64,000 bases of DNA from Sphingobium cyanobacteriorum (GCF_030580935.1 NZ_JAUQOM010000002.1:186001-250000); one strand, 5' to 3'. Shown: positions 24,557-33,325, numbered from the stretch's first letter. Made by a program: numbers and translations. The notes: generated from the sequence alone by a model not told the origin.

Positions 24557-25555
24557 ATGACCGCGCGCCGCCATCATCCCTTACTGATCCCCGGCCTGTT
24601 GCTGCTGGTTTTCGCGGCAGCCTTCGGCTCCATCCTGCTGGGGGCTGTGGCGATCAGCCCGGCGCGGATCGTCGCGGTGCTATCCGGTGGGGGAGACGCC
24701 ATTGCGCGCGCCATCATCCTGGACCTGCGCCTGCCGCGCATGGCCCTGGGGCTGATCGTCGGCGCGATGCTGGGCGTGTCGGGGGCGGCGTTGCAGGGCT
24801 ATCTGCGCAATCCGCTGGCTGAGCCATCGGTGCTCGGCGCATCCAACGCGGCGGCGCTGGGAGCGGTCTGCGCGCTCTATTTCGGGTTTGCGCAGATGCA
24901 TCCGGTGGTTTTGCCAGTGCTTGCGATCCTGACGGCGCTGATCGCCATCGGTGCATTGTTCCTGCTGTCGGGCACAGCGGAAAGCCCGTTGACGCTGATC
25001 CTGGCCGGCATCGCGGTGGCGACGCTGGCGGGGGCGGGGATCAGCCTGTCGCTCAACCTGTCGCCCAATCCCTTCGCCGCGATGGAAATCATGAGCTGGC
25101 TGATGGGGAGCCTGGAAAATCGCAGCTATGCCCATGTCTGGATCGCGCTGCCCTGCGTCGCCATCGGCGCGACGCTGTTGCTTGCCGATGGGCGCATGCT
25201 GGACGCGCTGACATTGGGGGAGGAGGGCGCGCAGGCGCTGGGCGTCAACCTGTCGTCCGCGCGGCTGCGCATGATGCTGGGCGTGGCGATCGGCGTGGGC
25301 GGCGCGGTGGCGGTATCGGGCGCGATCGGCTTTGTGGGATTGATCGTGCCGCATCTGGTCCGCCCGCTGACTGACCGATCGCCATCCGCCGTCCTGCTGC
25401 CATCGCTGCTGGGCGGCGCGGCGCTGCTGACGCTGGCAGACATCGGCGTGCGGCTGATCCCGACCAGCAATGAACTCAAGCTGGGGGTGGTGACGGCGCT
25501 GCTCGGCGTGCCGGTATTCCTGCTCCATCTGATGCGGGAGCGGCGGCTATGGTGA
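24557..25555 (+). CDS. btuC: B12 ABC transporter permease (FecCD family)
   Basis: This is a 332-residue inner membrane permease with about ten helices. Family blocks are visible: 'LRLPRMALGLIVGAMLGVSG', 'GYLRNPLAEPSVLGASNAAA', the L-loop 'GEEGAQALGVNLSSARL' that contacts the ATPase, and 'GFVGLIVPHLVRPLTD'. The ATG at 24557 (ribosome site GGGAAACAAG) was chosen over a longer frame that overlaps the divergent btuF. It overlaps btuD by seven bases. Siderophore permeases look alike; the btuB riboswitch next door favours cobalamin. Confidence 0.9.
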   Translation: MTARRHHPLLIPGLLLLVFAAAFGSILLGAVAISPARIVAVLSGGGDAIARAIILDLRLPRMALGLIVGAMLGVSGAALQGYLRNPLAEPSVLGASNAAALGAVCALYFGFAQMHPVVLPVLAILTALIAIGALFLLSGTAESPLTLILAGIAVATLAGAGISLSLNLSPNPFAAMEIMSWLMGSLENRSYAHVWIALPCVAIGATLLLADGRMLDALTLGEEGAQALGVNLSSARLRMMLGVAIGVGGAVAVSGAIGFVGLIVPHLVRPLTDRSPSAVLLPSLLGGAALLTLADIGVRLIPTSNELKLGVVTALLGVPVFLLHLMRERRLW

Positions 25556-26334
25556 CGATCGCGGCGCAGGGCCTGTCGGTGCGGCTGGGCCGCCATGCGG
25601 CGGTGCGCAATGTCGATGTGACGCTCCAACCGGGCGCGCTGGTCGGCATCATCGGTCCCAATGGCGCGGGCAAGTCCACGCTGATCCGTGCGTTGCTGGG
25701 CCTGGCCAGGCCGCAGAGCGGGCGGGTGACGATCGACGGGCAGGATGTGGCGCGGCTCGGCCGGCAGGCGGTCGCGCGCGCCGTCGCCTATCTGCCGCAG
25801 GGTCAGACCCTGCATTGGCCGCTTAGCGTCGAGCGGCTGGTGGCGCTGGGGCGGTTGCCGCATCTGGGGCCGCTGTCGCGCCTTTCGGCACAGGATGAGG
25901 CAGCGGTCGAGGCGGCGATGACGCGGGCCGATGTGCTGCATCTGAAAGGCCGGATCGCGACCGAATTGTCGGGCGGCGAGCGGGCGCGGGTGCTGCTGGC
26001 GCGGGCACTGGCGGTGGAGGCGCGCGGGTTGATCGCCGACGAGCCGCTGGCCGCGCTCGATCCGGGGCACCAGATCGACGTCATGGACCTGCTGCGCGGG
26101 GAGGCGCGCGGCGGGGCGCTGGTGGTGACGGTGCTGCATGACCTGAGCATGGCGGCGCGATACTGTGATCGGCTGCTGTTGATGGACGGCGGGGCGGCGG
26201 TAGCGGATGGTGCGCCGATGGACGTGCTGACGGCGGATGCGCTTGGCCAGGTCTATGGTGTCACGGCGCGGATCGAGCGGCACGGGGACGTGCCGCTGAT
26301 CCTGCCGACGGGGCGGGTGACAGGCAAGGCTTAA
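25549..26334 (+). CDS. btuD: B12 ABC transporter ATP-binding protein
   Basis: This is a 261-residue ATPase. The Walker A loop is 'GPNGAGKST' (residues 36-44), the Q-loop 'YLPQGQ', the signature 'LSGGERARVLLARAL', the Walker B 'GLIADEPLAALD' and the switch His in 'VTVLHDLSMAA'. It belongs to the FepC/BtuD group. The start overlaps the btuC stop (ATGGTGA). A long inverted repeat follows the stop. Confidence 0.92.
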   Translation: MVTIAAQGLSVRLGRHAAVRNVDVTLQPGALVGIIGPNGAGKSTLIRALLGLARPQSGRVTIDGQDVARLGRQAVARAVAYLPQGQTLHWPLSVERLVALGRLPHLGPLSRLSAQDEAAVEAAMTRADVLHLKGRIATELSGGERARVLLARALAVEARGLIADEPLAALDPGHQIDVMDLLRGEARGGALVVTVLHDLSMAARYCDRLLLMDGGAAVADGAPMDVLTADALGQVYGVTARIERHGDVPLILPTGRVTGKA

Positions 26335-26338
26335 GGCC

Positions 26339-26405
26339 GTCATTGCGAGCGCAGCGTGGCAATCCATTGACGCCATATGGATTGCCGCGCTGCGCTCGCA
26401 ATGAC
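26339..26405. repeat. Near-perfect 29-base inverted repeat between btuD and the lpoA-like gene
   Basis: The left arm begins GTCATTGCGAGCGCAGCG and the right arm is its complement with one mismatch over 29 bases, with a 9-base spacer. It starts four bases after the btuD stop and ends before the stop of a convergent gene. It may act as a bidirectional terminator. It belongs to the dispersed repeats of these genomes (family membership inferred). Confidence 0.85.
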
Positions 26406-26414
26406 GATGTAAAC

Positions 26415-27620
26415 TTAGTCCCCGAACCCCCGTGGGGCCGGGTCCACTACCGTCGATGCGCCGGCCCCGACTTCATTCACTTCCAGCGCGCGTTCCGCCA
26501 CGCCCTGCCGGTTGAAGCGGAACGCGCCGTCGATGCCGGAAAAGCCGCCCGCGTCGCGCAGGCGTGCGGCGGGGAAGGGCGATCCGGGCTTCCAGTCCTG
26601 CGCGATCCGCACCGTCAGCAGCACCGAATCATAGCCGAGCGAGGATAAACGGAAGGGCGCGCTGCCATAACGGGCGCGATATTTGGTCGCGAGCTGGCGG
26701 TAGAGCGTGTCGGAAACGCTGGCGAACCAGGCGCCACGCAGCACCGGGCTGGCGGCCAGCGTGCCTTCCGTATTCCACAATTCGGTGCCCAGCAGCCGCG
26801 CGGTCGCACCGCCATTTTTCCGTACGATCGGCGCGACCTGCAACGCCACCCGGCCGCTGTCGGCAATCAGCAGCGCGTCATAGCTGGACGATGCCTGCAA
26901 TTTCTTCACCGCCGCCGTGATCGAAGCGGGCGCGCGGTCGAATGTCTGCATCGAGACGACAGTGCCGCCGGCCTGCTCGACCGCGCGCAGCAGCGCGTTG
27001 CCGGCCCGTTCGCCATAGGTGCCGCGCGGCACCAGCGCACCGAAGCGGCTCAGCCCCTTTGCGCGGGCGAAAGCGACGACCCGTTCGATCGACTGGGCGG
27101 GGTTGTAGCCCATGATATAGACGCCGCCGCCCGCGATGCTGGCGTCGTTGGAAAAGCTGATGACCGGCACATTGGCGCGCGCCGCGATCGGCCCGATCAC
27201 GCGGGCATCCTCCGCCAGCAGCGGTCCCAGGATCAGGCGATTGCCGTCGGCCAGCGCCTTGTTCGCCGCCGCTGCCGCACCCAGCGCCGTATCATAGGTG
27301 GTGATGCGCACCTTGTCTGTGCGAATGTCCATCAGCGCAAGGGTGGTGGCGTTGGCGATCGACTGGCCGACCCCGGCATTGGGGCCGCTCATCGGCACCA
27401 GCAGAGCGACGCGATGGCGTGCCGCATCGGTCGGCAGGCCCTGGACCACCTCTGGTCCGGTCGGCTGGACCGGGCCGGTAGGCGTGGTGGGCGCCGGCCC
27501 CTTGGGCACGATCGACTGACAGGCGGCCAGGAACAGCGCCGCCCCCATGAAGGCGCAACGCGCGCCGCGCTTGATCGCAGCGAACACATTTGCTTGCCGG
27601 GGGGCATCCGTCTCTGTCAT
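26415..27620 (-). CDS. LpoA/LppC-like penicillin-binding-protein activator lipoprotein
   Basis: This 401-residue predicted lipoprotein has a lipobox 'LAAC' ending at Cys34, a Pro/Thr-rich linker and a periplasmic-binding-protein-like domain ('VALLVPMSGPNAGVGQSIAN', 'ILGPLLAEDARVIGPIAARA', 'VPVISFSNDASIAGGGVYIM'). This is the C-terminal half of LpoA, which activates PBP1a in enterobacteria; alphaproteobacterial versions lack the N-terminal TPR domain. Ligand binding is possible but unknown. It diverges from rsmI with an 11-base gap, a pairing seen in many proteobacteria. Confidence 0.88.
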   Translation of the reverse strand: MTETDAPRQANVFAAIKRGARCAFMGAALFLAACQSIVPKGPAPTTPTGPVQPTGPEVVQGLPTDAARHRVALLVPMSGPNAGVGQSIANATTLALMDIRTDKVRITTYDTALGAAAAANKALADGNRLILGPLLAEDARVIGPIAARANVPVISFSNDASIAGGGVYIMGYNPAQSIERVVAFARAKGLSRFGALVPRGTYGERAGNALLRAVEQAGGTVVSMQTFDRAPASITAAVKKLQASSSYDALLIADSGRVALQVAPIVRKNGGATARLLGTELWNTEGTLAASPVLRGAWFASVSDTLYRQLATKYRARYGSAPFRLSSLGYDSVLLTVRIAQDWKPGSPFPAARLRDAGGFSGIDGAFRFNRQGVAERALEVNEVGAGASTVVDPAPRGFGD

Positions 27621-27631
27621 CTGGCGTCCTT

Positions 27632-28474
27632 ATGGAAACTCGAACTTCTGGGCTTGCGCCTGGGCTTTATATCGTGGCGGGGCCGATCGGCAACCTTGGA
27701 GACCTTACGCCGCGCGGGGCGGAAGTCCTGCGGCTGGCCGATGTGGTCGCCGTGGAAGATACACGGGTGAGCGCGCGGTTGCTGCGCCATGCCGGGTCCG
27801 ACCGGCCGATGGTCCCCTATCATGACCATAGCGCCGATCATGTCCGCATCCGCCTGATCGAGCGGATGGCGAGCGAATCAGTGGCGTTGCTGTCCGACGC
27901 CGGCACGCCGCTGATCTCCGACCCCGGCTACAAGCTGGTGCGCGACGCGCGGGCGGCCGGGCGGGCTATCACGACCCTGCCCGGACCCAGCGCGGCGATC
28001 GCGGCGCTGACCCTGTCGGGCCTGCCGACCGATCGCTTCCTGTTCATGGGGTTCCTGCCCAGCAAGGCGAAGGCGCGGGGTGACGCGCTTGACGAAGTGG
28101 CGGCGCTGCGCGCCACGCTGGTCTTTTACGAAAGCGGGCCGCGCCTGTCGGAAAGCCTGTCGGCCATGGCGGCGCATCTGGGGGATCGCGACGCGGCGGT
28201 CAGCCGGGAAATCAGCAAGACGTTCGAGGAAACCGCCACCGGGACATTGAGTGAACTGTCGGCCCGCTACGCCGATGCGCCGCCCAAGGGGGAGATCGTC
28301 GTGACGGTCGGCCCGCCCGGCGAAGCGCCCCCGGCCAGTGCGGAGGATGCCGATGCCGCGCTGCGCGAGGCGCTGACCCGGCTGTCGGTGTCCAAGGCAG
28401 CGGGCGAGGTTGCCAAGAAATTGGGGCTGGACCGGCGGACGCTCTATGACCGGGCGACGGAACTGAAGGGGTGA
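27632..28474 (+). CDS. rsmI: 16S rRNA (cytidine1402-2'-O)-methyltransferase
   Basis: This 280-residue enzyme methylates the ribose of C1402 in 16S rRNA. The tetrapyrrole-methylase-like fold shows in 'GLYIVAGPIGNLGDLTPRG', 'VVAVEDTRVSARLLRH', 'ALLSDAGTPLISDPGYKLV' and 'TTLPGPSAAIAALTLSGLPT'. A C-terminal helix-turn-helix-like tail ('SKAAGEVAKKLGLDRRTLYD') is usual. The ATG at 27632 follows the divergent lipoprotein gene. It overlaps yraN by four bases. Confidence 0.96.
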   Translation: METRTSGLAPGLYIVAGPIGNLGDLTPRGAEVLRLADVVAVEDTRVSARLLRHAGSDRPMVPYHDHSADHVRIRLIERMASESVALLSDAGTPLISDPGYKLVRDARAAGRAITTLPGPSAAIAALTLSGLPTDRFLFMGFLPSKAKARGDALDEVAALRATLVFYESGPRLSESLSAMAAHLGDRDAAVSREISKTFEETATGTLSELSARYADAPPKGEIVVTVGPPGEAPPASAEDADAALREALTRLSVSKAAGEVAKKLGLDRRTLYDRATELKG

Positions 28475-28839
28475 AGCGCCCGCCTGCCGAACGACTGGCG
28501 GCGGAGAAGCGGGGGCGGCAGGCCGAACGCATCGCCGCCTGGTGGCTGCGGCTGAAGGGCTGGCAGATCGTCGGCCGGCGGATGCGGACGCCGGCGGGCG
28601 AGGTCGATCTGGTCGCGCGGCGCGGCGCCATGCTCGCCTTCGTCGAGGTGAAGGCGCGGGGCAGTGCGGCGGAACTGGACCTGGCGATCGACGAACGGCG
28701 GCTGGCGCGGGTCGCGAAGGCAGCGGAAATCCTCTGGCACGAACTGGCGAAACCGGGGGACGACATGCGAATCGACGTCATCCTCCTTGCGCCGGGCCGT
28801 GCGCCACGCCATCTGGCCAATGTCTGGCATGGGGGATAG
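28471..28839 (+). CDS. yraN: YraN/UPF0102 family nuclease-like protein
   Basis: This is a 122-residue protein with the PD-(D/E)XK-like core seen in the family: 'GRQAERIAAWWLRLKGWQIV', 'PAGEVDLVARRG' and 'FVEVKARG'. The GTG start overlaps the rsmI stop (GTGA). The pair rsmI-yraN is conserved in proteobacteria. The exact function is not established. Confidence 0.9.
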   Translation: MKRPPAERLAAEKRGRQAERIAAWWLRLKGWQIVGRRMRTPAGEVDLVARRGAMLAFVEVKARGSAAELDLAIDERRLARVAKAAEILWHELAKPGDDMRIDVILLAPGRAPRHLANVWHGG

Positions 28840-28849
28840 CCTAGCGTCC

Positions 28850-28973
28850 CGTTCATCCTGAGTGGCCGCTGAGCGAAGTCGAAGCGGCGTATCGAAGGAT
28901 GCGTGCCAGGCGATGCTTCGATACGGGACTTCGCCTTTGCTCAGCCCCTACTCAGCACGAACGGATCAAGAAG
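28850..28973. repeat. Large imperfect inverted repeat between yraN and gshB
   Basis: Two arms of about 53 bases, both starting from CGTTC at their outer ends, contain CTGAG, GCTGAGC and CGTATCGAAG in matching positions. The arms include the 'CGAAGTCGAAGCGG' type sequence frequent between sphingomonad genes. It fills the whole gap. An open frame running through it into gshB is not real coding sequence. Confidence 0.8.
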
Positions 28974-28984
28974 GAAGCGCAAGC

Positions 28985-29959
28985 ATGACCGAACTCAACC
29001 CCCTGACCGTCGCCGTGCAGATGGACCCGATGGAGGGCATCAAGATCGCCGGGGATTCGACCTTCCACATCATGCTGGCGGCGCAGGCGCGGGGGCACAG
29101 GCTTTATCATTATCTCGCGCCCGATCTGACATTGCGCGATGGCCGGGTGCTGGCCAAGGCGCGTCCGGTGAAGGTGCAGAAGGTGGAGGGCGACCATTTC
29201 GCCTTTGGTGAGCCGGAGATGCTGGACCTGGGCCGCGATGTCGATGTCGTGCTGATGCGGCAGGACCCTCCCTTCGACCTCAGTTACATCACCGCCACAC
29301 ATCTGCTGGAGCGGGTGCAGGAAGAAACGCTGGTGGTGAATGATCCCGCCAGCGTCCGCAATGCCCCCGAAAAGCTGTTCGTGCTCGATTATGCGCGCTT
29401 CATGCCGCCGACCATGATTACCCGCGACCTGGCCGAGGTGAAGTCGTTCCTGGCCCAGCATGGCGAGATCGTGGTGAAGCCCCTCTACGGCAATGCCGGC
29501 AATGCGGTATTTCATGTTGACGGCAGAGGATCGAATCTGTCCGCGCTGGTGGAACTTTTCAAGGCGTCCTGGGTCGAGCCTTTCATGGTCCAGGCCTTCA
29601 TTCCCGGCGTCGCAGAGGGCGACAAGCGCATCGTGCTGGTCGATGGAGAGATTGCAGGCGCGGTCAACCGCATTCCCGGCGCGGGCGAAATCCGCTCGAA
29701 CCTGGCGGTCGGCGGGTCGGCGGCCAAGACGCTGCTGACGGACAGGGAACGCGAAATCTGCGCCGCGATGGGGCCGGAACTCAAGGCACGCGGCCTGCTG
29801 TTCGTGGGCATCGATGTGATCGGCGGGGAATGGCTGACCGAAATCAACGTGACGTCGCCGACCGGGATCGTGTCGATCGACGCCTTCGACGGCACCGACA
29901 CCGGCGGCATGATCTGGGACGCGATCGACGCCCGGCTGGCGCAGCGGGCGGCGGCGTAG
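28985..29959 (+). CDS. gshB: Glutathione synthetase
   Basis: This 324-residue ATP-grasp enzyme joins gamma-glutamylcysteine and glycine. It begins 'MTELNPLTVAVQMDPMEGIK', the usual N-terminus, followed by 'VDVVLMRQDPPFDLSYIT', 'VVKPLYGNAGNAVFHVDG' and 'GIDVIGGEWLTEINVTSPTG'. The ATG at 28985 has the ribosome site GGAAGCG just after the inverted repeat. Length matches the family. Confidence 0.97.
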   Translation: MTELNPLTVAVQMDPMEGIKIAGDSTFHIMLAAQARGHRLYHYLAPDLTLRDGRVLAKARPVKVQKVEGDHFAFGEPEMLDLGRDVDVVLMRQDPPFDLSYITATHLLERVQEETLVVNDPASVRNAPEKLFVLDYARFMPPTMITRDLAEVKSFLAQHGEIVVKPLYGNAGNAVFHVDGRGSNLSALVELFKASWVEPFMVQAFIPGVAEGDKRIVLVDGEIAGAVNRIPGAGEIRSNLAVGGSAAKTLLTDREREICAAMGPELKARGLLFVGIDVIGGEWLTEINVTSPTGIVSIDAFDGTDTGGMIWDAIDARLAQRAAA

Positions 29960-29976
29960 GTTGATGGCTGCCATGC

Positions 29977-30058
29977 GTCATGCCAGCGAAAGCTGGTATC
30001 TCTCTTCCTTCTGCAACGTCGAGAAGAATAGGGAGGTCCCAGCCTTCGCCGGGATGAC
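29977..30058. repeat. Imperfect inverted repeat between gshB and dedA
   Basis: The ends read GTCATGCCAGCGAAAGCTGG and, on the other strand, GTCATCCCGGCGAAGGCTGG. This is the common 'GTCAT...GCGAAGGCTGG' palindrome of sphingomonad genomes. It ends four bases before the dedA start. Confidence 0.8.
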
Positions 30059-30061
30059 GGA

Positions 30062-30676
30062 ATGGATATATCGGCGATGACCGACTGGGTGCTGCGCCTG
30101 ATCGATGCGGGCGGCTATTGGGGCATCGGCCTGCTGATGGTCCTGGAAAATGTCTTTCCGCCGATCCCGTCGGAACTCATCATGGGCATTGGTGGCATCC
30201 GCGTCGGGCAGGGGCGGATGGCGATGGAATGGCTGCTGGTCGCCGGCACGATCGGCACCACCATCGGCAATTATTTCTGGTATCTGGTCGGCCATATATT
30301 GGGCTTTGGCCGGTTGAAGCCGCTGGTCGACCGCTATGGCCGCTGGGCGACGCTGGAATGGCGCGATGTCGAGGCGCTGGACCGCTTGTTCGGCAAATAC
30401 GGCCAGATCGTGGTTTTCGTGTTTCGCTTCATGCCGGCGCTGCGCACGATGATCTCGCTGCCCGCCGGCCTGTTCCGCATGGGCCATCTGCGCTTCCTCC
30501 TCTGGACTGCGGCGGGCGCGTTCGTATGGAATGTCATCCTGGCCTATGCCGGCTATGTGCTGGGGCAGAATTTCCGCGATATCGACCATTATGTCGGCCC
30601 GGCGGCGACCGCTTGCGTGGTTGGCGCAGTGATCCTCTATCTGTGGCGCCTGGCGACCTGGAAGCCCAAAGAGTAA
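30062..30676 (+). CDS. DedA-family (VTT domain) membrane protein
   Basis: This 204-residue inner membrane protein has the DedA signatures 'LENVFPPIPSELIMGIGG', 'GTTIGNYFWYLVGHILG' and 'FVFRFMPALRTMISLPAGLF'. DedA proteins take part in phospholipid (undecaprenyl phosphate or phosphatidylethanolamine) translocation and membrane homeostasis. A second in-frame ATG at 30077 is possible. It converges with xerC, one base apart. Confidence 0.92.
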   Translation: MDISAMTDWVLRLIDAGGYWGIGLLMVLENVFPPIPSELIMGIGGIRVGQGRMAMEWLLVAGTIGTTIGNYFWYLVGHILGFGRLKPLVDRYGRWATLEWRDVEALDRLFGKYGQIVVFVFRFMPALRTMISLPAGLFRMGHLRFLLWTAAGAFVWNVILAYAGYVLGQNFRDIDHYVGPAATACVVGAVILYLWRLATWKPKE

Positions 30677-30677
30677 T

Positions 30678-31568
30678 TCACGCCCTGGGATGCGCGTTGC
30701 GATAAATGTCGAGAAGATGCGCGGCATCGACCTGGGTATAGATCTGCGTCGAGGACAGGCTGGCGTGGCCCAGCAGTTCCTGCAAACTACGCAGGTCAGC
30801 GCCGCGCCCCAGCAAGTGGGTTGCGAAACTGTGGCGCAGCGCGTGCGGCGTCGTCCGTTCCGACAGGCCCAGCCGGCCACGCGCGCCCTGTACAGCCCGG
30901 CGGATCAGCGCTGGCGACAGCGGCCCGCCGCGCGCGCCCCGGAACAGCGGTTCGTCACGCGCCGGCTGATAGGGGCATTGCGAGACATAGGCGTCGATTG
31001 CGCTGCGTACCTGGGGCAAAAGGGGCACGATCCTCGTCTTGCCGCGCTTGCCCGTGACGCGCAGCGTGTCGCCCAGCGGCATTATGTCACCTTGCAGCCC
31101 CATCGCTTCGCCGATGCGCAGCCCCGCGCCATAAAGCAGCAACAGTACCGCCCAGTCACGCGCGCCGATCCAGTCCTCCCGCGCGTTTTCAGCAATGTCC
31201 TGCGCCAGCGCCACCGCCTCGTCGGGGGAGACGGGGCGCGGTAGCCCGCGCTTGACCCGCGGCCCTTTCAGCAGCGGCACGCGGGCGTCCTCGCCCCCGA
31301 CATATTTCAGAAAGCCGCGCACCGCCGACAGTTCACGCGCCGCCGACAGGTTGCCGATGCCATCCATCCGCCGACTGGTGAGGAAGGCGCGCAAGTCCGC
31401 CTGATCAATCCGGGCAAGCATGGTGGAGTCGATGGCTTCGCCCCGATGCTGTTCGAGGAAGGCGATCAGTCGCTCAGCGGTCGCAACATAGGCGCGCACG
31501 GTATGGACTGATCGCCGCCGGTCGAGAGCGAGATGCTGGCGCCAGCGTTCGGGGAGAAGGGCGGTCAT
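30678..31568 (-). CDS. xerC: Tyrosine recombinase XerC
   Basis: This 296-residue site-specific recombinase resolves chromosome dimers at dif with XerD. It has the N-terminal SAM-like domain (about 5-95) and a complete catalytic set: R151 ('GAGLRIGEAM'), K174, H242, R245 ('HALRHSFATH'), H268 and the nucleophile Y277 ('IYTQVD'). The close spacing of 'LLGHASLSSTQIYTQVD' is typical of Xer proteins rather than of phage integrases. Housekeeping context and intact catalytic residues argue against a mobile-element origin. XerD cannot be fully excluded from sequence alone. Confidence 0.92.
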   Translation of the reverse strand: MTALLPERWRQHLALDRRRSVHTVRAYVATAERLIAFLEQHRGEAIDSTMLARIDQADLRAFLTSRRMDGIGNLSAARELSAVRGFLKYVGGEDARVPLLKGPRVKRGLPRPVSPDEAVALAQDIAENAREDWIGARDWAVLLLLYGAGLRIGEAMGLQGDIMPLGDTLRVTGKRGKTRIVPLLPQVRSAIDAYVSQCPYQPARDEPLFRGARGGPLSPALIRRAVQGARGRLGLSERTTPHALRHSFATHLLGRGADLRSLQELLGHASLSSTQIYTQVDAAHLLDIYRNAHPRA

Positions 31569-31704
31569 GGCGGCAGACTAGCAGAGGACGGCTGGAGAGG
31601 ACAGGTCGGACGGGGGAAGGGTGCCAAGGGGTTCCGCCTGACGGGGCGTGTCGTTCGTGGCCGCCTGCCCTTGAAATCCGCCCTGAAATGGGCACATGGG
31701 GTGC

Positions 31705-32583
31705 ATGGCTACACCCTTCAATCCGGCCGATCTGCCGACCGGACTTCTCATGCCGCTCAGTCCCCTGGTGGCGCGCGTGCTGGCGCCCAATCCGTCGGCC
31801 TTCACCTATACGGGCACGCAGACTTATGTGGTCGGGGCGGAGGAGGTCGCGATTATCGATCCTGGCCCGGCGGACCATGATCATATCGCCGCGCTTCAGT
31901 CCGCTATCGCCGGACGCCCGGTGACGGCGATCCTGTGCACCCACACGCATCGCGACCATAGCCCTGCCGCACGGCCACTCGCGCAAGTGACCGGCGCGCC
32001 GGTCATCGGTTGTGCGCCGCTGACGCTGGAGGATGACGGGCCACGCGCGGACGCCGCGTTCGATGCCGACTATCGGCCCGACCGCGTGCTGGGCGATGGC
32101 GAACAGGTGACAGGCGCGGGCTGGATGCTGGAGGCGGTCGCGACGCCGGGGCACACATCCAATCATCTGTGCTTTGCCTTGCGCGAGGAGAAGGCACTGT
32201 TCACCGGCGACCATGTGATGGGCTGGTCGACCAGCGTGATCTCCCCACCCGATGGCGACATGCGTGCCTATATGCTGTCGATGCAGCGGCTGCTGGAGAG
32301 GGATGACGCGATCTATTATCCCGCCCATGGTGAGCCGATCGAGAACCCGCAACGGCTGGTGCGGGGCATGATGGGCCATCGCAAGCAGCGCGAGGGGCAG
32401 ATATTGCGTTTCCTGGAGCGCAATGGCGACAGTGCGATTCCCGATATGGTGGCGGAAATGTACAAGGGCGTCGATCCGCGCCTCTATGGCGCGGCGGGGC
32501 GATCGGTGCTGGCGCACCTGATCGACCTGGACGGGCGGGGCATTGCGGCGCCCCTTGGGGATGGACGATGGGCGATGCGCTGA
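31705..32583 (+). CDS. Metallo-beta-lactamase-fold hydrolase (LACTB2-like)
   Basis: This is a 292-residue metal-dependent hydrolase. The metal-binding motif 'CTHTHRDHSPAA' gives H80, H82, D84 and H85; further ligands are in 'TPGHTSNHLCF' and 'LFTGDHVMG', and 'YPAHGEPI' follows. The C-terminal winged-helix-like part ('MVAEMYKGVDPRLYGAAGR') is characteristic of the LACTB2 group, some members of which act on RNA. The substrate is unknown. ATG 31696 is an alternative start three codons upstream. It overlaps the next gene by 16 bases. Confidence 0.88.
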   Translation: MATPFNPADLPTGLLMPLSPLVARVLAPNPSAFTYTGTQTYVVGAEEVAIIDPGPADHDHIAALQSAIAGRPVTAILCTHTHRDHSPAARPLAQVTGAPVIGCAPLTLEDDGPRADAAFDADYRPDRVLGDGEQVTGAGWMLEAVATPGHTSNHLCFALREEKALFTGDHVMGWSTSVISPPDGDMRAYMLSMQRLLERDDAIYYPAHGEPIENPQRLVRGMMGHRKQREGQILRFLERNGDSAIPDMVAEMYKGVDPRLYGAAGRSVLAHLIDLDGRGIAAPLGDGRWAMR

Positions 32584-33281
32584 AGCGCCACGCGGGGTTG
32601 ATCCTGGCCGCGCTGCTTATTTTGTGCATCGGTGCGGCGATGCTGGTCGGCTGGCAGCGCTATGATCGCGATTATGTCGTGACGGTCGAGGATGACGGGT
32701 CGGCCGTGACGAAGATTGTCGCGGAAAGCATTTCCGGCGGCAGCGATCTGCGCGTGTCACGGTTGAACGGCACCATCCAGAGTACGGCGCAGGATGTGCG
32801 CGGTTTTGGCTGGCTCAAGTCCGATCAGGTGGTGAAGATGCCCTATTCGGTCGATTATTTCATCGACATGGGTGCGTTGGACGCACGGGACATGGAGTGG
32901 AACGCGAAAACACGCACGCTGATCGTCAACGCCCCCGATGTGGCACCGGACAAACCCAATATCGATGAGGCGCGCCGGACGCTGGTACGCACCGGCGGCC
33001 TGTTCGTGACGCGCAAGGCGGCCGAGGAATTGAGCCGGAAGGTGTCCATCCATGCGCAACAACGGGCCGAGGCATCGGCCCGGTCGCCTGAACGCATGGC
33101 GCAGGCGCGTGAATATGGGCGTGCCGCGCTGGTGAAGTTGATGGCTGCGCCACTGGCTGCTGCCGGGCAGGGCAATGCGCGCGTGATCGTGACCTTTCCG
33201 GCGGAACGGCGCAGCAAGGACCAGTGGGACGTGACCACGCCGATCAATCAGGTGCTGGCCAACAAGCGACAGCAGCGCTAG
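32568..33281 (+). CDS. DUF4230 family membrane-anchored protein
   Basis: This 237-residue protein has one N-terminal membrane helix (about residues 9-28, 'AGLILAALLILCIGAAMLVG') and a soluble domain, probably periplasmic. The layout and 'ARTLIVNAPDVAP'-like region fit the DUF4230 family, whose function is not known. It overlaps the upstream hydrolase gene and precedes nadA by 44 bases. I see no catalytic motif. Confidence 0.75.
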   Translation: MGDALKRHAGLILAALLILCIGAAMLVGWQRYDRDYVVTVEDDGSAVTKIVAESISGGSDLRVSRLNGTIQSTAQDVRGFGWLKSDQVVKMPYSVDYFIDMGALDARDMEWNAKTRTLIVNAPDVAPDKPNIDEARRTLVRTGGLFVTRKAAEELSRKVSIHAQQRAEASARSPERMAQAREYGRAALVKLMAAPLAAAGQGNARVIVTFPAERRSKDQWDVTTPINQVLANKRQQR

Positions 33282-33325
33282 GGCGCGGGCAAAGGGCCAG
33301 CCATGGGACCGAGGAGTATCAGGGT

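Noticed and set aside
28862..28984. N-terminal extension of GshB
   Set aside because: It reads through the large inverted repeat. The conserved N-terminus begins at 28985.
30678..31568. xerC as a mobile-element integrase
   Set aside because: It sits among housekeeping genes, has the compact Xer layout and no tRNA or att sequence nearby.
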